In this document: piece by piece, positions 18,006-25,744 of the stretch
Layout of the letters: each line of letters opens with the position of its first letter
How positions within the stretch are numbered: the stretch's first letter is position 1
Source of the DNA: Flavobacterium omnivorum
GTDB taxonomy: Bacteria; Bacteroidota; Bacteroidia; Flavobacteriales; Flavobacteriaceae
Reading direction: 5' to 3'
NCBI RefSeq assembly: GCF_900099915.1
Contig: NZ_FNDB01000017.1
Span: 1-64,000 of the forward strand
DNA length: 64,000 bases
Position numbers and translations under genes: made by a program
Notes under the pieces: generated by a model
What the model saw: only the letters and a program-made list of their open reading frames with translations
Told to the model about the DNA's origin: nothing
Database searches by the model: none

Positions 18006-19121
18006 CTACCCATTATTTTTAATTATCATATACTTCCAACTTCCTTTTATCTTCTTTCTTGGAAAATCTTTTGAAGTCATTATTTTTCCTATCTGCTGGA
18101 CATCAATTTTTAAATAGGTTCCTTTTTTTGATTTTATATAATCTGCAATTTCTGTTGCATTCATATATTCCACCTTGTCAGTATCACTAGGAATAGTAAA
18201 TAATTCTTCAATCCAACCAACTTCTTCGGATGACTGAATGAACATTTTATTGTTTTCTTCTAATGGTAATACATCTTCTTTATCAAAATGGTATTTAAAA
18301 TCTTTGCTTTTTAGTAAATGAATAGCTTGGCTATAAACTAAATCCAGATTTATTTGATGTTGATAGTCAATTTCTGTAGCTTCAAAACACAGAAATCTTC
18401 TATTTCCAGTTACATCCATTAAAATTTCATTGTGATTAGAACTTCCGACAAAAGAAGCTCTACGGATATAATCTTCGGTAAAATGTGCATATGCTCTTCT
18501 TTCAGTAATAGTGCTTTTTGTAATCATTTCTTTAAAAGCTTCTATTTGTTTTTTGTTGAAAGCAGCTAACTCATCGAGGTTTATGATAAATTTCTCAGAC
18601 ATCAATAACGTGGTGTCTTTATTGGCAGGATTGATTACTCCACTATAAAAATAATCTTTCAGATTATTTGGCATTAATTTTTGAAACCATGAAGTTTTTC
18701 CAATTCCTTGTTTACCAGTAAAAATTAAAACGGTTTGATTGGTGGTATCATCCTCTATTGAGCAAGCTACTGTTGCAACTAACCATTTTTTAAATGCCCA
18801 ATAAAAATCTTCATCGTTGGTAGTTTTAACTGTTTTGCATAATTCTAATATATAATCTTTTTTCGTATCCCATTTAGGTAGGTTTTTGAAATAGTCCTTA
18901 AAAGGATTTTGATTAGTTACATAATCAGATTCCAATAAACATTTCAAATCTGATTTAGTTGCGGGTATAGAATTATTATTTAATTCTCTTTTTATGGAAT
19001 TAAGTTTGTAATCTTTTAATAATAGAAACTTTTCTTTGGCCTCCTTATCCTTGTAATATGTCCTATTTAAGATTTCATTAAATTTGAAAGAGTATCTTTC
19101 GTTTAAGTATTGTTCAATCAT
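18006..19121 (-). CDS. VapE-family P-loop helicase/replication protein
   Basis: A virulence-associated-E domain protein of 371 residues, a superfamily-3-like ATPase found in replication modules of phages, satellites and islands. Visible motifs are Walker A GKQGIGKTSWF (about 133-143), an acidic Walker B region EKFIINLDELAAF, sensor ASFVGSSNHNE and the NRRFLCFE block. An N-terminal primase domain, often fused in longer relatives, is absent; residues 1-90 are a short adapter. The gene is followed downstream by the homing endonuclease and preceded by 570 bp of non-coding DNA with repeats that may be the element's origin. It probably unwinds that origin when the island is active. Confidence 0.8.
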   Translation of the reverse strand: MIEQYLNERYSFKFNEILNRTYYKDKEAKEKFLLLKDYKLNSIKRELNNNSIPATKSDLKCLLESDYVTNQNPFKDYFKNLPKWDTKKDYILELCKTVKTTNDEDFYWAFKKWLVATVACSIEDDTTNQTVLIFTGKQGIGKTSWFQKLMPNNLKDYFYSGVINPANKDTTLLMSEKFIINLDELAAFNKKQIEAFKEMITKSTITERRAYAHFTEDYIRRASFVGSSNHNEILMDVTGNRRFLCFEATEIDYQHQINLDLVYSQAIHLLKSKDFKYHFDKEDVLPLEENNKMFIQSSEEVGWIEELFTIPSDTDKVEYMNATEIADYIKSKKGTYLKIDVQQIGKIMTSKDFPRKKIKGSWKYMIIKNNG

Positions 19122-19200
19122 AATATTGATTTTTTTATATTCTCTTCATTCTCATTTCATCTGTCGTTCTTCCACTAGGTAGAGAAGATAACCGTGCTGT

Positions 19201-19263
19201 ATTCAATACTATTTTATTGAACAGGGAGATTCAATACTGTTCGATTTTTAATCGAGTATTGAA
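19201..19263. repeat. Clustered TTCAATACT repeats, possible origin or operator
   Basis: ATTCAATACT occurs directly at 19201-19210 and 19229-19238, and inverted as AGTATTGAA at 19255-19263; the last two bracket CGATT/AATCG to make an imperfect hairpin. They lie about 80 bp upstream of the VapE gene. Iteron-like repeats next to a helicase gene suggest a replication origin or an autoregulatory site. Confidence 0.45.
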
Positions 19264-19554
19264 ATTGGAAATATGTATTTTTTGAGGTTATTACATAGGC
19301 GTTGATTTTTAAAATTGAACAATCGTTTTAAATGTTTTTAAGGGAATTTTTCAGCTCCAATGAAGTTGTAGGAGCATTAGAATGATGAGAACCATCATTT
19401 TTTAACAATACAAAGGTACGCTATTTGACACCCTAAAATCAACAAAACAGTACGTTTTCTGCGTTCTGACTATATACGGTAATAGCATAAATATTTTATT
19501 CGGACCCAATTTATTCCTGTTTTCAAACCCATTTTACTCTTAAAATTCAATTTA

Positions 19555-19583
19555 ACAACCACAAAATTTATACTTGTGGTTGT
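19555..19583. other. Perfect 10-bp inverted repeat in the 570-bp gap
   Basis: ACAACCACAA (19555-19564) and TTGTGGTTGT (19574-19583) are separated by nine bases, without a strong T run on either side, so an operator or origin hairpin is more likely than a terminator. Nearby at 19637-19656 GTCTCAAAA is repeated in tandem. No ORF is seen in 19122-19692. Confidence 0.5.
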
Positions 19584-19692
19584 AAATTGACATTAGCTAA
19601 TACGTTTTCAGGGGTTTTTTGATAAAGCTGAAACCGTCTCAAAAGTCTCAAAAGTGGTTTTTATACAAAATACAGCATAACAGCTTTGCTTT

Positions 19693-19941
19693 TTACATGA
19701 TAATATCAAAATGATGATAGTAAAATGCTTGATTATCGATGATATACACCGTTTTTAACTCGTACGTAACCTTTATTTCTTGCACTAAAACAATTTGCCC
19801 TTTCTTTAACGCTCCAATTTCTTGTAAAACTCTTACTCGAAAAGGACAAAACAACCGTTTTAGTACATTATAATACGTAATTACATAGATTTCTCGTGGA
19901 GAACTATACATTAATAGCTCTGCCAACTCTTTTTTTGTCAT
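19693..19941 (-). CDS. Small island protein of unknown function
   Basis: An 82-residue product without recognised motif; it begins MTKKELAELLMYSS and ends in an aromatic/His-rich AFYYHHFDIIM. It has no signal peptide and no clear membrane helix. The N-terminal KKELAELL segment could be a short helix-turn element, but this is weak. It lies alone between the putative origin region and the DUF3871 gene, in the replication core of the island. Real gene by position and A/T-rich codon use; function unknown. Confidence 0.55.
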   Translation of the reverse strand: MTKKELAELLMYSSPREIYVITYYNVLKRLFCPFRVRVLQEIGALKKGQIVLVQEIKVTYELKTVYIIDNQAFYYHHFDIIM

Positions 19942-20013
19942 TTTTATGGAATATATTATTGTATTTTAGAGGGTAAGCTTGTTACCAATTATCACAAAAA
20001 ATGCTATATTATA

Positions 20014-20991
20014 TTAATGTATGAAATAGTTTGATTCCTCCTTTTCAATGGCATTTAATAGGTAGTTCACATATGCATAAACATTCGAACTCCTTTCGAG
20101 ATTACTATCAATGTAGGTACTCTTGTTGGCTTCAGTGAACAGGTTGTACAGATTCCAAAAGCTAATTGTATTATTCTCTGATTTAGAAAAGTGTTTATCG
20201 ATATGATAATCTCTGATAACAATATTCAGTTGAGTATCGTTCATAGCTAACGGGAATAGGTTCTGTTTCTCTTCTTTACTTAAATAAGGAAATAGTTTCA
20301 TCTTACCGATAAGGTGTGCAAATTGAATTTCAGTTAAGGAGTACCTAAACATTCGTTCCATATTAATCAAATGCTCTTTTTTTTTGTAATTATTAATCAG
20401 TTCATAAATCTTGGATTTTAATTCCATAATTGAACTGACACGAAGATCTTCTTTGAGTCCATCGGTAGAAATACAAAGGTTAGTACAAACAGTATTTTGA
20501 AATCCTACAAACACCTTAAATTTCTCCATAGATTTTTTACTGAAGAGATTTTCTTGGTTGTAACTTCTAACTCCGCCAATGGTTAGATTGAGTTTGTTTC
20601 CATTGATAACTTCACTAATTTCAGGCACTTCAATAATGAATGCCATTCGCTCGTAATAAATGGTTTTTTCATGCTCTAGGAGGTCTTTTGCAGGCTTTCC
20701 AATGGCTGTTGGAATTCTGCCTTTCAAGACGTGAGAAACCCTTATATCGGGCTTTAAAATGCCTTTGTAACTCAATATGTCTTCCACAACTTCTTTAGTG
20801 CTTTCGATAAATTGACTGTGACTTATTGTAATTTCATTGTCCTTTCCCCAAACGGGAACGGTACATTCATTTTTTAGATGATTCAACGAAACTTCCGTGG
20901 AATTTCCTTCAATAAAATTACGTTTAGGAAATACAATTACTTCCGTTTCATCAATAATTTGATGTTCCTGATTATTTAATACTAAATTCAT
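20014..20991 (-). CDS. DUF3871 family protein
   Basis: A 325-residue protein of a family confined to Bacteroidota mobile islands and plasmids, as I recall. Family blocks visible include SHVLKGRIPTAIGKP, the FIIEVPEI segment, NLTIGGVRSYN, and the pair VFVGFQNTVCTNLCISTDG. It also has FRYSLTEIQFAHLIGKM. No catalytic motif is known; from its usual company (AAA_24 ATPase, single-strand-binding-like proteins) a role in element recombination or replication is plausible. Its ATG at 20991 lies 20 nt inside the original reading frame of the upstream ATPase gene, so the two were translationally coupled before that frame was broken. Confidence 0.75.
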   Translation of the reverse strand: MNLVLNNQEHQIIDETEVIVFPKRNFIEGNSTEVSLNHLKNECTVPVWGKDNEITISHSQFIESTKEVVEDILSYKGILKPDIRVSHVLKGRIPTAIGKPAKDLLEHEKTIYYERMAFIIEVPEISEVINGNKLNLTIGGVRSYNQENLFSKKSMEKFKVFVGFQNTVCTNLCISTDGLKEDLRVSSIMELKSKIYELINNYKKKEHLINMERMFRYSLTEIQFAHLIGKMKLFPYLSKEEKQNLFPLAMNDTQLNIVIRDYHIDKHFSKSENNTISFWNLYNLFTEANKSTYIDSNLERSSNVYAYVNYLLNAIEKEESNYFIH

Positions 20992-21199
20992 TTTCTTGAG
21001 GATTTAAGTTTTGAATAATTTCTTCTTCGTAGATTAATTGTGCTGAAAGATTATCAAGCACTTCTTTTCTAGCCATCACTACAGGATATAGCTCTGTACT
21101 TAGATTTGGGTATTTCCCATAAACTTGTTTTAATGCATCAGGTGTTTCACATGCATTGATTTCTTCTTTTATTCTATCAATCGATATGCCTTGATTGCA
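20972..21199 (-). pseudogene. Detached C-terminal tail of the AAA_24 ATPase
   Basis: Directly after the TGA at 21202-21200 the same frame continues for 75 codons (CNQGISIDRIKEEINACETP ... NLNPQENEFSIK) to a TAA at 20974-20972. It is charged, helical, free of stops and overlaps the DUF3871 start by 20 nt, as an intact operon gene would. The junction reads KKLID-stop-CNQG; a Trp codon (TGG) in place of TGA would restore one protein of 297 residues. The tail has no start codon of its own near its beginning, so it is probably untranslated unless there is read-through. Confidence 0.65.
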
Positions 21200-21865
21200 T
21201 CAGTCGATCAGTTTTTTACCAGTCGATGAGTTGATTATAAATTCAGGTTTTCCCATAAACAAGCCAGTTCTATCTTTAGATGCTGACACGAGATGATTAT
21301 CATTTAAAAGCTCAAAATGAGTTGTCAATTCATAGAGGTAACCTTCGCGCGTAATTTCCTTTACACCCAATTTCATCACTTTCGTTTTACCATTACTATC
21401 CTTATCGAGACTGTAATCAACCTTGCTTCTCGTAGTTGTGATAACGTGACACTTTGATTGAATGATTGCATCTATAAAAGAATTATGACGAGGAGTCACT
21501 TTTGCCCAATCTTGGAATCTTCCGCCTAATTGTTCGTGAATCTCCAAACAACCTGATTTTCCTTGCCACTCATGACTGATAGAATCAATAATGATAATTT
21601 CTATGTCTGATTCCTCACATAGCTTAATAGCCTTTATATAGCGTTCTGGGCTGAATGGTTCTTCGAGTGATAGCACGTTAAAATCTCCTAGATGGGAATA
21701 AAGACTTGCGGATTTGTTTTCTGTATCGATCAACGCAATTTTGTTCCAATCGTTTGTTATCCCGTAGGCTAATAATAATGCGGAATAGGTTTTACCAAAT
21801 CCACTAGGTCCTGAAAGTCCGATGCGTAATTTAACTTGATGGCGTTCTGCCTTTTGTAATTTCAT
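21200..21865 (-). CDS. AAA_24-type ATPase, truncated by an in-frame TGA
   Basis: A RecA-fold ATPase of 221 residues with Walker A GPSGFGKT (about 20-27), a DTENKSASLY nucleotide-contact block and Walker B IEIIIIDSISHEW. This family resembles phage-encoded Erf/RecA-like ATPases used in annealing or replication. ITTTRSKVDY and EITREGYLYELTTHFEL complete the core, so the catalytic part is intact. The frame stops at 21202-21200 although coding continues in phase for 75 more codons (see the tail entry). It lies between the small protein at 21983 and DUF3871 in the element core. The truncated form may still hydrolyse ATP, but the missing tail may be needed for partner contact. Confidence 0.75.
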   Translation of the reverse strand: MKLQKAERHQVKLRIGLSGPSGFGKTYSALLLAYGITNDWNKIALIDTENKSASLYSHLGDFNVLSLEEPFSPERYIKAIKLCEESDIEIIIIDSISHEWQGKSGCLEIHEQLGGRFQDWAKVTPRHNSFIDAIIQSKCHVITTTRSKVDYSLDKDSNGKTKVMKLGVKEITREGYLYELTTHFELLNDNHLVSASKDRTGLFMGKPEFIINSSTGKKLID

Positions 21866-21938
21866 AATTTCATAATTTTAAAATTTAAATGTTTTTAATA
21901 GGTAGGCTTGTGAATCCACATTGTGTTAAACAAAAAAA

Positions 21939-21957
21939 GTCTCCGTATTAGGGAGAC
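21939..21957 (-). terminator. Terminator after the 114-residue protein gene
   Basis: GTCTCC (21939-21944) and GGAGAC (21952-21957) form a stem followed on the minus strand by seven T. It lies 26 nt beyond the stop at 21983. Confidence 0.75.
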
Positions 21958-21982
21958 CTTTATCTGTGTTTTTCAATAATGT

Positions 21983-22327
21983 TTAAGCGACAAACTCTTC
22001 TTCAATGACTTGATCTTTGATTATTTCGTCAGTATCTATTACATACTCATAACGATAATCTAGTTTAACAATCTCGCCAGTTTCCTTAATCGTGTATTGA
22101 TAAGGCTCACTTTTAACTTTTCTAATAATTCCTTCAAATTGAGAACCAACTAGACTTCTACAAGTTATTTCATCAAATGTTGCTGGAACATTTGCAGTTC
22201 TAGCTGTAAAATAGACCTTTCCAGTTGCTTGGCTTTTAACAGGTTCAATTCCGCCTTGTAATACCAATACTAAGAAGCTTTCTCCGTCTTCTTTTTCAAT
22301 AGACTTGTAATCTACAATTGTAACCAT
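21983..22327 (-). CDS. Conserved small island protein (possible ssDNA-binding fold)
   Basis: A 114-residue acidic protein with alternating beta-type segments: DYKSIEKEDGESFLVLVLQGGIEPVKS, then GKVYFTARTANVPATFDE, then YQYTIKETGEIVKLDYRYEYV. The small all-beta pattern and its constant company (AAA_24 ATPase and DUF3871) hint at an OB-fold single-strand-binding role, but no signature proves it. It has no signal peptide. It stands just upstream of the ATPase gene but has its own terminator, so expression is at least partly separate. I do not recognise a named family. Confidence 0.6.
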   Translation of the reverse strand: MVTIVDYKSIEKEDGESFLVLVLQGGIEPVKSQATGKVYFTARTANVPATFDEITCRSLVGSQFEGIIRKVKSEPYQYTIKETGEIVKLDYRYEYVIDTDEIIKDQVIEEEFVA

Positions 22328-22537
22328 AGTTTTAATAATTTATAAGATTAGACAATATCGGGAAACCCGCAAAGTTTGAACAAGGTGGAGTGATGAATCT
22401 AATTCCAACGTGTTTTAGGGCGCGTATATTCCCAAAACATAATGGAAGTCGGGGTATGACTCTTACTTAAGTTACACATGCTTTGAAAAAAAATTTGGAA
22501 AAAAAATTTTGTGAAGATTTTGAGCTTATTAAAGCAA

Positions 22538-22562
22538 AAGAGCAACCGTTATAGTTGCTCTT
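22538..22562 (-). terminator. Terminator after the zinc-ribbon gene
   Basis: AAGAGCAAC (22538-22546) and GTTGCTCTT (22554-22562) are perfectly complementary, followed on the minus strand by a T-rich stretch. It marks the 3' end of the long chaperone transcript. Confidence 0.75.
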
Positions 22563-22595
22563 GGATTAATTTAATGGTAATTTAGTAGTTCTTGA

Positions 22596-22913
22596 CTAAT
22601 AGAACATGTTAATTGCAAAGTCAAAAGAATACTGCTTACAATTTGGGCATAAATTATTGGTTTGATTTAGTTCTAAAGTAAAATTTTGGTAGACATTATT
22701 GTTGCCATTGTCACCCTTTAATTGCTTATCAGTATAAAATAGATAGAGTGGATTATTTTTCTCTGTAATGTAGTTTACATTTTCAAAGTATCCAGTTTCT
22801 TTGTTTATAGCAGGAACAGGGCAGTTTTCATGATAATTAAACCGTCCTCCACCATAATTAAAATCTGTTTCAAAATTGCAATTTCTACAGTTAGCATTTA
22901 ATATTTGTCCCAT
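22596..22913 (-). CDS. Small zinc-ribbon-like protein
   Basis: A 105-residue protein with two separated cysteine pairs, CRNC (about 9-12) and CPNC (about 89-92), and an intervening His/Cys (YHENCPVP). Together these can bind one zinc ion. It has no helix-turn-helix, catalytic or membrane segment. It is the last gene before the terminator at 22538-22562 and follows the DUF6804 membrane gene by 64 nt, so it may ride on the Hsp70-cluster transcript. Function not known; zinc ribbons of this type often mediate protein contacts. Confidence 0.6.
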   Translation of the reverse strand: MGQILNANCRNCNFETDFNYGGGRFNYHENCPVPAINKETGYFENVNYITEKNNPLYLFYTDKQLKGDNGNNNVYQNFTLELNQTNNLCPNCKQYSFDFAINMFY

Positions 22914-22977
22914 AATCTTGTGCTATAAATTGATGTAAAAAAGATATTTAGATGTTTCTATTACTACTGTATGTAAA

Positions 22978-23280
22978 TCAGTTTGTTTTTTGCTTACGAT
23001 TTAAAACTAAAGATATGATTAAACCAATTCCAACTATCAAATCAACAACATTCCAGATTGTTCTACCTAAAGCAATTTTAAAAAATGGTTGAAATAAAAT
23101 TGCTAATCCTATATAAACAAATGCTTCGTTCTTCTTGTTGACTTCATTGGAAGAATAAGCCAAATATGCAAAGCCACACATCGAAATAAATCGAACAAAT
23201 TGGTAATAACCATATGGCATATTAATAAGGCACAACAACAATAATATTGCTAAACCTATCTTAATAAAAGAGTTATTCAT
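22978..23280 (-). CDS. DUF6804 family membrane protein
   Basis: A 100-residue integral membrane protein with three or four hydrophobic helices (about 5-22, 28-43, 53-70, 76-93). The N-terminal LCLINMPYGYYQFVRFIS segment is the family hallmark as I remember it. It has no enzymatic residues. It starts 4 nt after the TerB-like gene stops, hence is surely co-transcribed with the chaperone cluster. Members of this family are scattered as solitary small membrane proteins; here the position suggests a membrane component of the same system. Confidence 0.65.
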   Translation of the reverse strand: MNNSFIKIGLAILLLLCLINMPYGYYQFVRFISMCGFAYLAYSSNEVNKKNEAFVYIGLAILFQPFFKIALGRTIWNVVDLIVGIGLIISLVLNRKQKTN

Positions 23281-23284
23281 TTTC

Positions 23285-23785
23285 TTAAATATCTAATTTG
23301 ATATGTTCAAACTGAGGTAATTCAACGGAACCTAAATAGTTATTTATTAATTTATCTAATTTACTTCCTGTATGAATATCTTCTTCTAAATAAAATTCTA
23401 AATCAGGATATATAGATAAAATGATTTCATCAGTAATATTAAGGCACTTACGCATTGCCTTGAAAAATTTTATTTCGGAATATTCAATAACTTCATCAGC
23501 ATTAATAGTTTTTATTGCAAAGTCGATTATACTTAATTCTTCGTCTTCTGATAATTCAGTATTGTTTAATAAATCAAAATAATATTTAATAAATTCTGTA
23601 CCGCGTTCGTTTATTTTTGTTCTGAGAATATTGATTTCTTTACCGAAATCAAAATCAATAAATAAAGATGATTCCGCACACAATTCTTTGATTTTTTTAA
23701 CTTCTTTTGGAACTATTTTACCGTCAGAAGCCATACAGCAGAATGCTGTTTTTAAAAGTAATTTGTCAAATGTTATCGTTTCCAT
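23285..23785 (-). CDS. TerB-like (tellurite-resistance family) protein
   Basis: An all-helical protein of 166 residues from the ATG at 23785 (METITFDK); an ATG at 23860 would add a 25-residue tail that looks non-native. It shows the TerB pattern twice: AFCCMASDGKIVPKEVKKIKEL with the Asp-Gly acidic site, and INADEVIEYSEIKFFKAMRKCL. TerB proteins bind metal ions through these acidic turns and associate with membrane TerC and with Ter-linked stress and defence gene sets. It sits between the kinase-AAA gene and the DUF6804 membrane gene. It may sense metal or couple the chaperone to the membrane; that is inference. Confidence 0.7.
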   Translation of the reverse strand: METITFDKLLLKTAFCCMASDGKIVPKEVKKIKELCAESSLFIDFDFGKEINILRTKINERGTEFIKYYFDLLNNTELSEDEELSIIDFAIKTINADEVIEYSEIKFFKAMRKCLNITDEIILSIYPDLEFYLEEDIHTGSKLDKLINNYLGSVELPQFEHIKLDI

Positions 23786-23931
23786 TTTTATTTTTTTATT
23801 GGGTTGCACTAATGTTTTAATAATTTTTCCAACTGACAATCCTGTTTCTATCAAAAACAAACTCTGATTTTGCCGCTTTTTGTCGCTTTAAAATCTAATA
23901 TTAATTTGTTTTCATTTCGATTAATATTTAT

Positions 23932-25731
23932 TTAAAAACCAATTTTTGTTCTTGCATCAGAATTATCTTCTCCAACTTTCTCTTCAATTTTTCGTCTTAT
24001 CGCCTCATATTTTTTCAATTCGGAAAGTTCTACTGTGGGTTTTTGATTATTGATAATAAATGTCATTATTTCCATCGAAATACGTTTTGATTTATCCCTA
24101 ATTGTTTTACGTGATGCCTCGTCAATTAAAAGTTTAATATCACTTGAAACATAGTTTTCTGTAAGATTTGACAATATTGTGTAATCAATACCAAAATCAA
24201 GTGGTCTATCTTTTAAATACAATTCAAACATTGCTTTTCTAGCTTCAAAATCAGGAGGAGGAATATAGAACCACTTTTCTAAACGACCAGCTCTTAAAGC
24301 TGCTTTATCAATAGTATTAGGCTTATTAGTAGAACCTATAACAAATACACCTGATTCCCCAATATTATCTAACTGAGAAAGAAACTCGTTAACTTCTCCG
24401 CTTTGGCTTTGATTGTTTACAATTTCTCGGCTGGGAACCATTGCATCTAATTCGTCAAAATATAAAATTGTTGGAGCTTGTTCTCTTGCTTCCTTAAATA
24501 GTTTTCCAATTTTTTCTTGAGAGCCGTGAACGTAAATACTTGCAAGGTCTGAGGAAACAACTTTTATAAAATTGTAACCTGCTTCTTCAGCAAATCGTTC
24601 CGCAAAAAAAGTTTTACCACAACCAGGAGGGCCATACAACAGCATTCCGTTGGGTAATCCTAAATTATGTTTTTTATATTCCTCAGGGTTTTCAATAACA
24701 TTGATCACATCGTTTTGCAATTGCTGTTTTAGATTTGACATTCCCGCAATTGCACTAAAACCCTTACCCTTTTTAACTAATGTTGATTTAGACTTTTCTA
24801 CTTCCTTATTTAATTTTTTTTCAGAACTTTCTTTTATTTCTATTTCGCCATTAATAGCCTGAATAAACTCATTGGCTGATTGAAAACGATTTTCTGGATC
24901 TTGTTGCAATGCTTTTTTAATGATTTTTAGGATAGATTCATCAAAGTCGACTATATCACTTTCAATATTTGGAAGTTTTAGAGGTTTCTTACGTTCTTCT
25001 ACTATAACTTCTTCCATTTTTACTCTGTCTGCCTTATACTTTGAAATATCTTTAAACCAAGGCGCCATACCAAAAAGCATATGATACATTACAGCTCCAA
25101 CTGAAAATAGATCTGATTGCGGAGAATACAGATTGTTGAAACATTCAGAAGCGACATAGTTCAAATTTAATCCTTCTTTGTCAAAAGTTTTTGTAGATTG
25201 ATGAAATGAGCGAGCAAATCCAAAATCAATTATTATGGGTTGAGGAATTTCTTGTGATAAGTCAAGCATTATATTTTGAGTCGTAATTTCATTATGAATT
25301 ATTGGCTCAGGTAAATTGTGTAAATAATTTAATCCATTTAAAATTCCTGTAATAATTTGCTTCACATCATAGATAGTAGAAATGGGATCTCTAGATATGC
25401 GGTCAGACAATGTTTCCCCTGCAATGAAATTAAGCACCAAGAAGCTAAATTTCTTACCTTCATAAATTAATTCTCCATCGTCTTTGTATGCAACAATATT
25501 TGGATGTTTAAATGATTTTATAAATTCTATTTCAAATAAGTTATTTTCAACATCAAATGCAGAACGTTGCAGTTTAGCATAATTAAAGAGTTTTAATAAA
25601 TAAAGTTTACCATCATTTCCTTTTACTCTATACGTTTCCGCATTATTACCTTTCTTAATGAAAAACAATACATTATACTTTCCATTTACAGAAAAATTCT
25701 TTGGTAATATACTTTGCTTTAAAATATCCAT
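23932..25731 (-). CDS. Protein kinase-like domain fused to AAA+ ATPase
   Basis: Numbers count from an upstream in-frame ATG at 25779; the preferred ATG is 25731 (MDILKQS, residue 17), 13 nt after the Hsp70 stop. Residues about 30-310 are a Hanks-type kinase fold: glycine loop KKGNNAETY, Lys in LYLLKLF, Glu in EIEFIKSF, DFG at 185-187. The HRDxKxxN loop is instead HNEITTQN (162-169), so the catalytic Asp is Glu and the Lys is Thr. Residues about 340-600 are an AAA+ domain like FtsH/p97: Walker A GPPGCGKT (383-390), Walker B ILYFDELDA, and GSTNKPNTIDKAALRAGR with an arginine-finger region. It may be a substrate-recognising pseudokinase driving an unfoldase, part of the chaperone cluster. Confidence 0.8.
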   Translation of the reverse strand: MDILKQSILPKNFSVNGKYNVLFFIKKGNNAETYRVKGNDGKLYLLKLFNYAKLQRSAFDVENNLFEIEFIKSFKHPNIVAYKDDGELIYEGKKFSFLVLNFIAGETLSDRISRDPISTIYDVKQIITGILNGLNYLHNLPEPIIHNEITTQNIMLDLSQEIPQPIIIDFGFARSFHQSTKTFDKEGLNLNYVASECFNNLYSPQSDLFSVGAVMYHMLFGMAPWFKDISKYKADRVKMEEVIVEERKKPLKLPNIESDIVDFDESILKIIKKALQQDPENRFQSANEFIQAINGEIEIKESSEKKLNKEVEKSKSTLVKKGKGFSAIAGMSNLKQQLQNDVINVIENPEEYKKHNLGLPNGMLLYGPPGCGKTFFAERFAEEAGYNFIKVVSSDLASIYVHGSQEKIGKLFKEAREQAPTILYFDELDAMVPSREIVNNQSQSGEVNEFLSQLDNIGESGVFVIGSTNKPNTIDKAALRAGRLEKWFYIPPPDFEARKAMFELYLKDRPLDFGIDYTILSNLTENYVSSDIKLLIDEASRKTIRDKSKRISMEIMTFIINNQKPTVELSELKKYEAIRRKIEEKVGEDNSDARTKIGF

Positions 25732-25744
25732 ACTATTTGTATTA

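Noticed and set aside
21200..21202. TGA as selenocysteine codon
   Set aside because: No selenocysteine-insertion hairpin is evident directly after it and the protein family is not a selenoprotein; a Trp-to-stop change is simpler.
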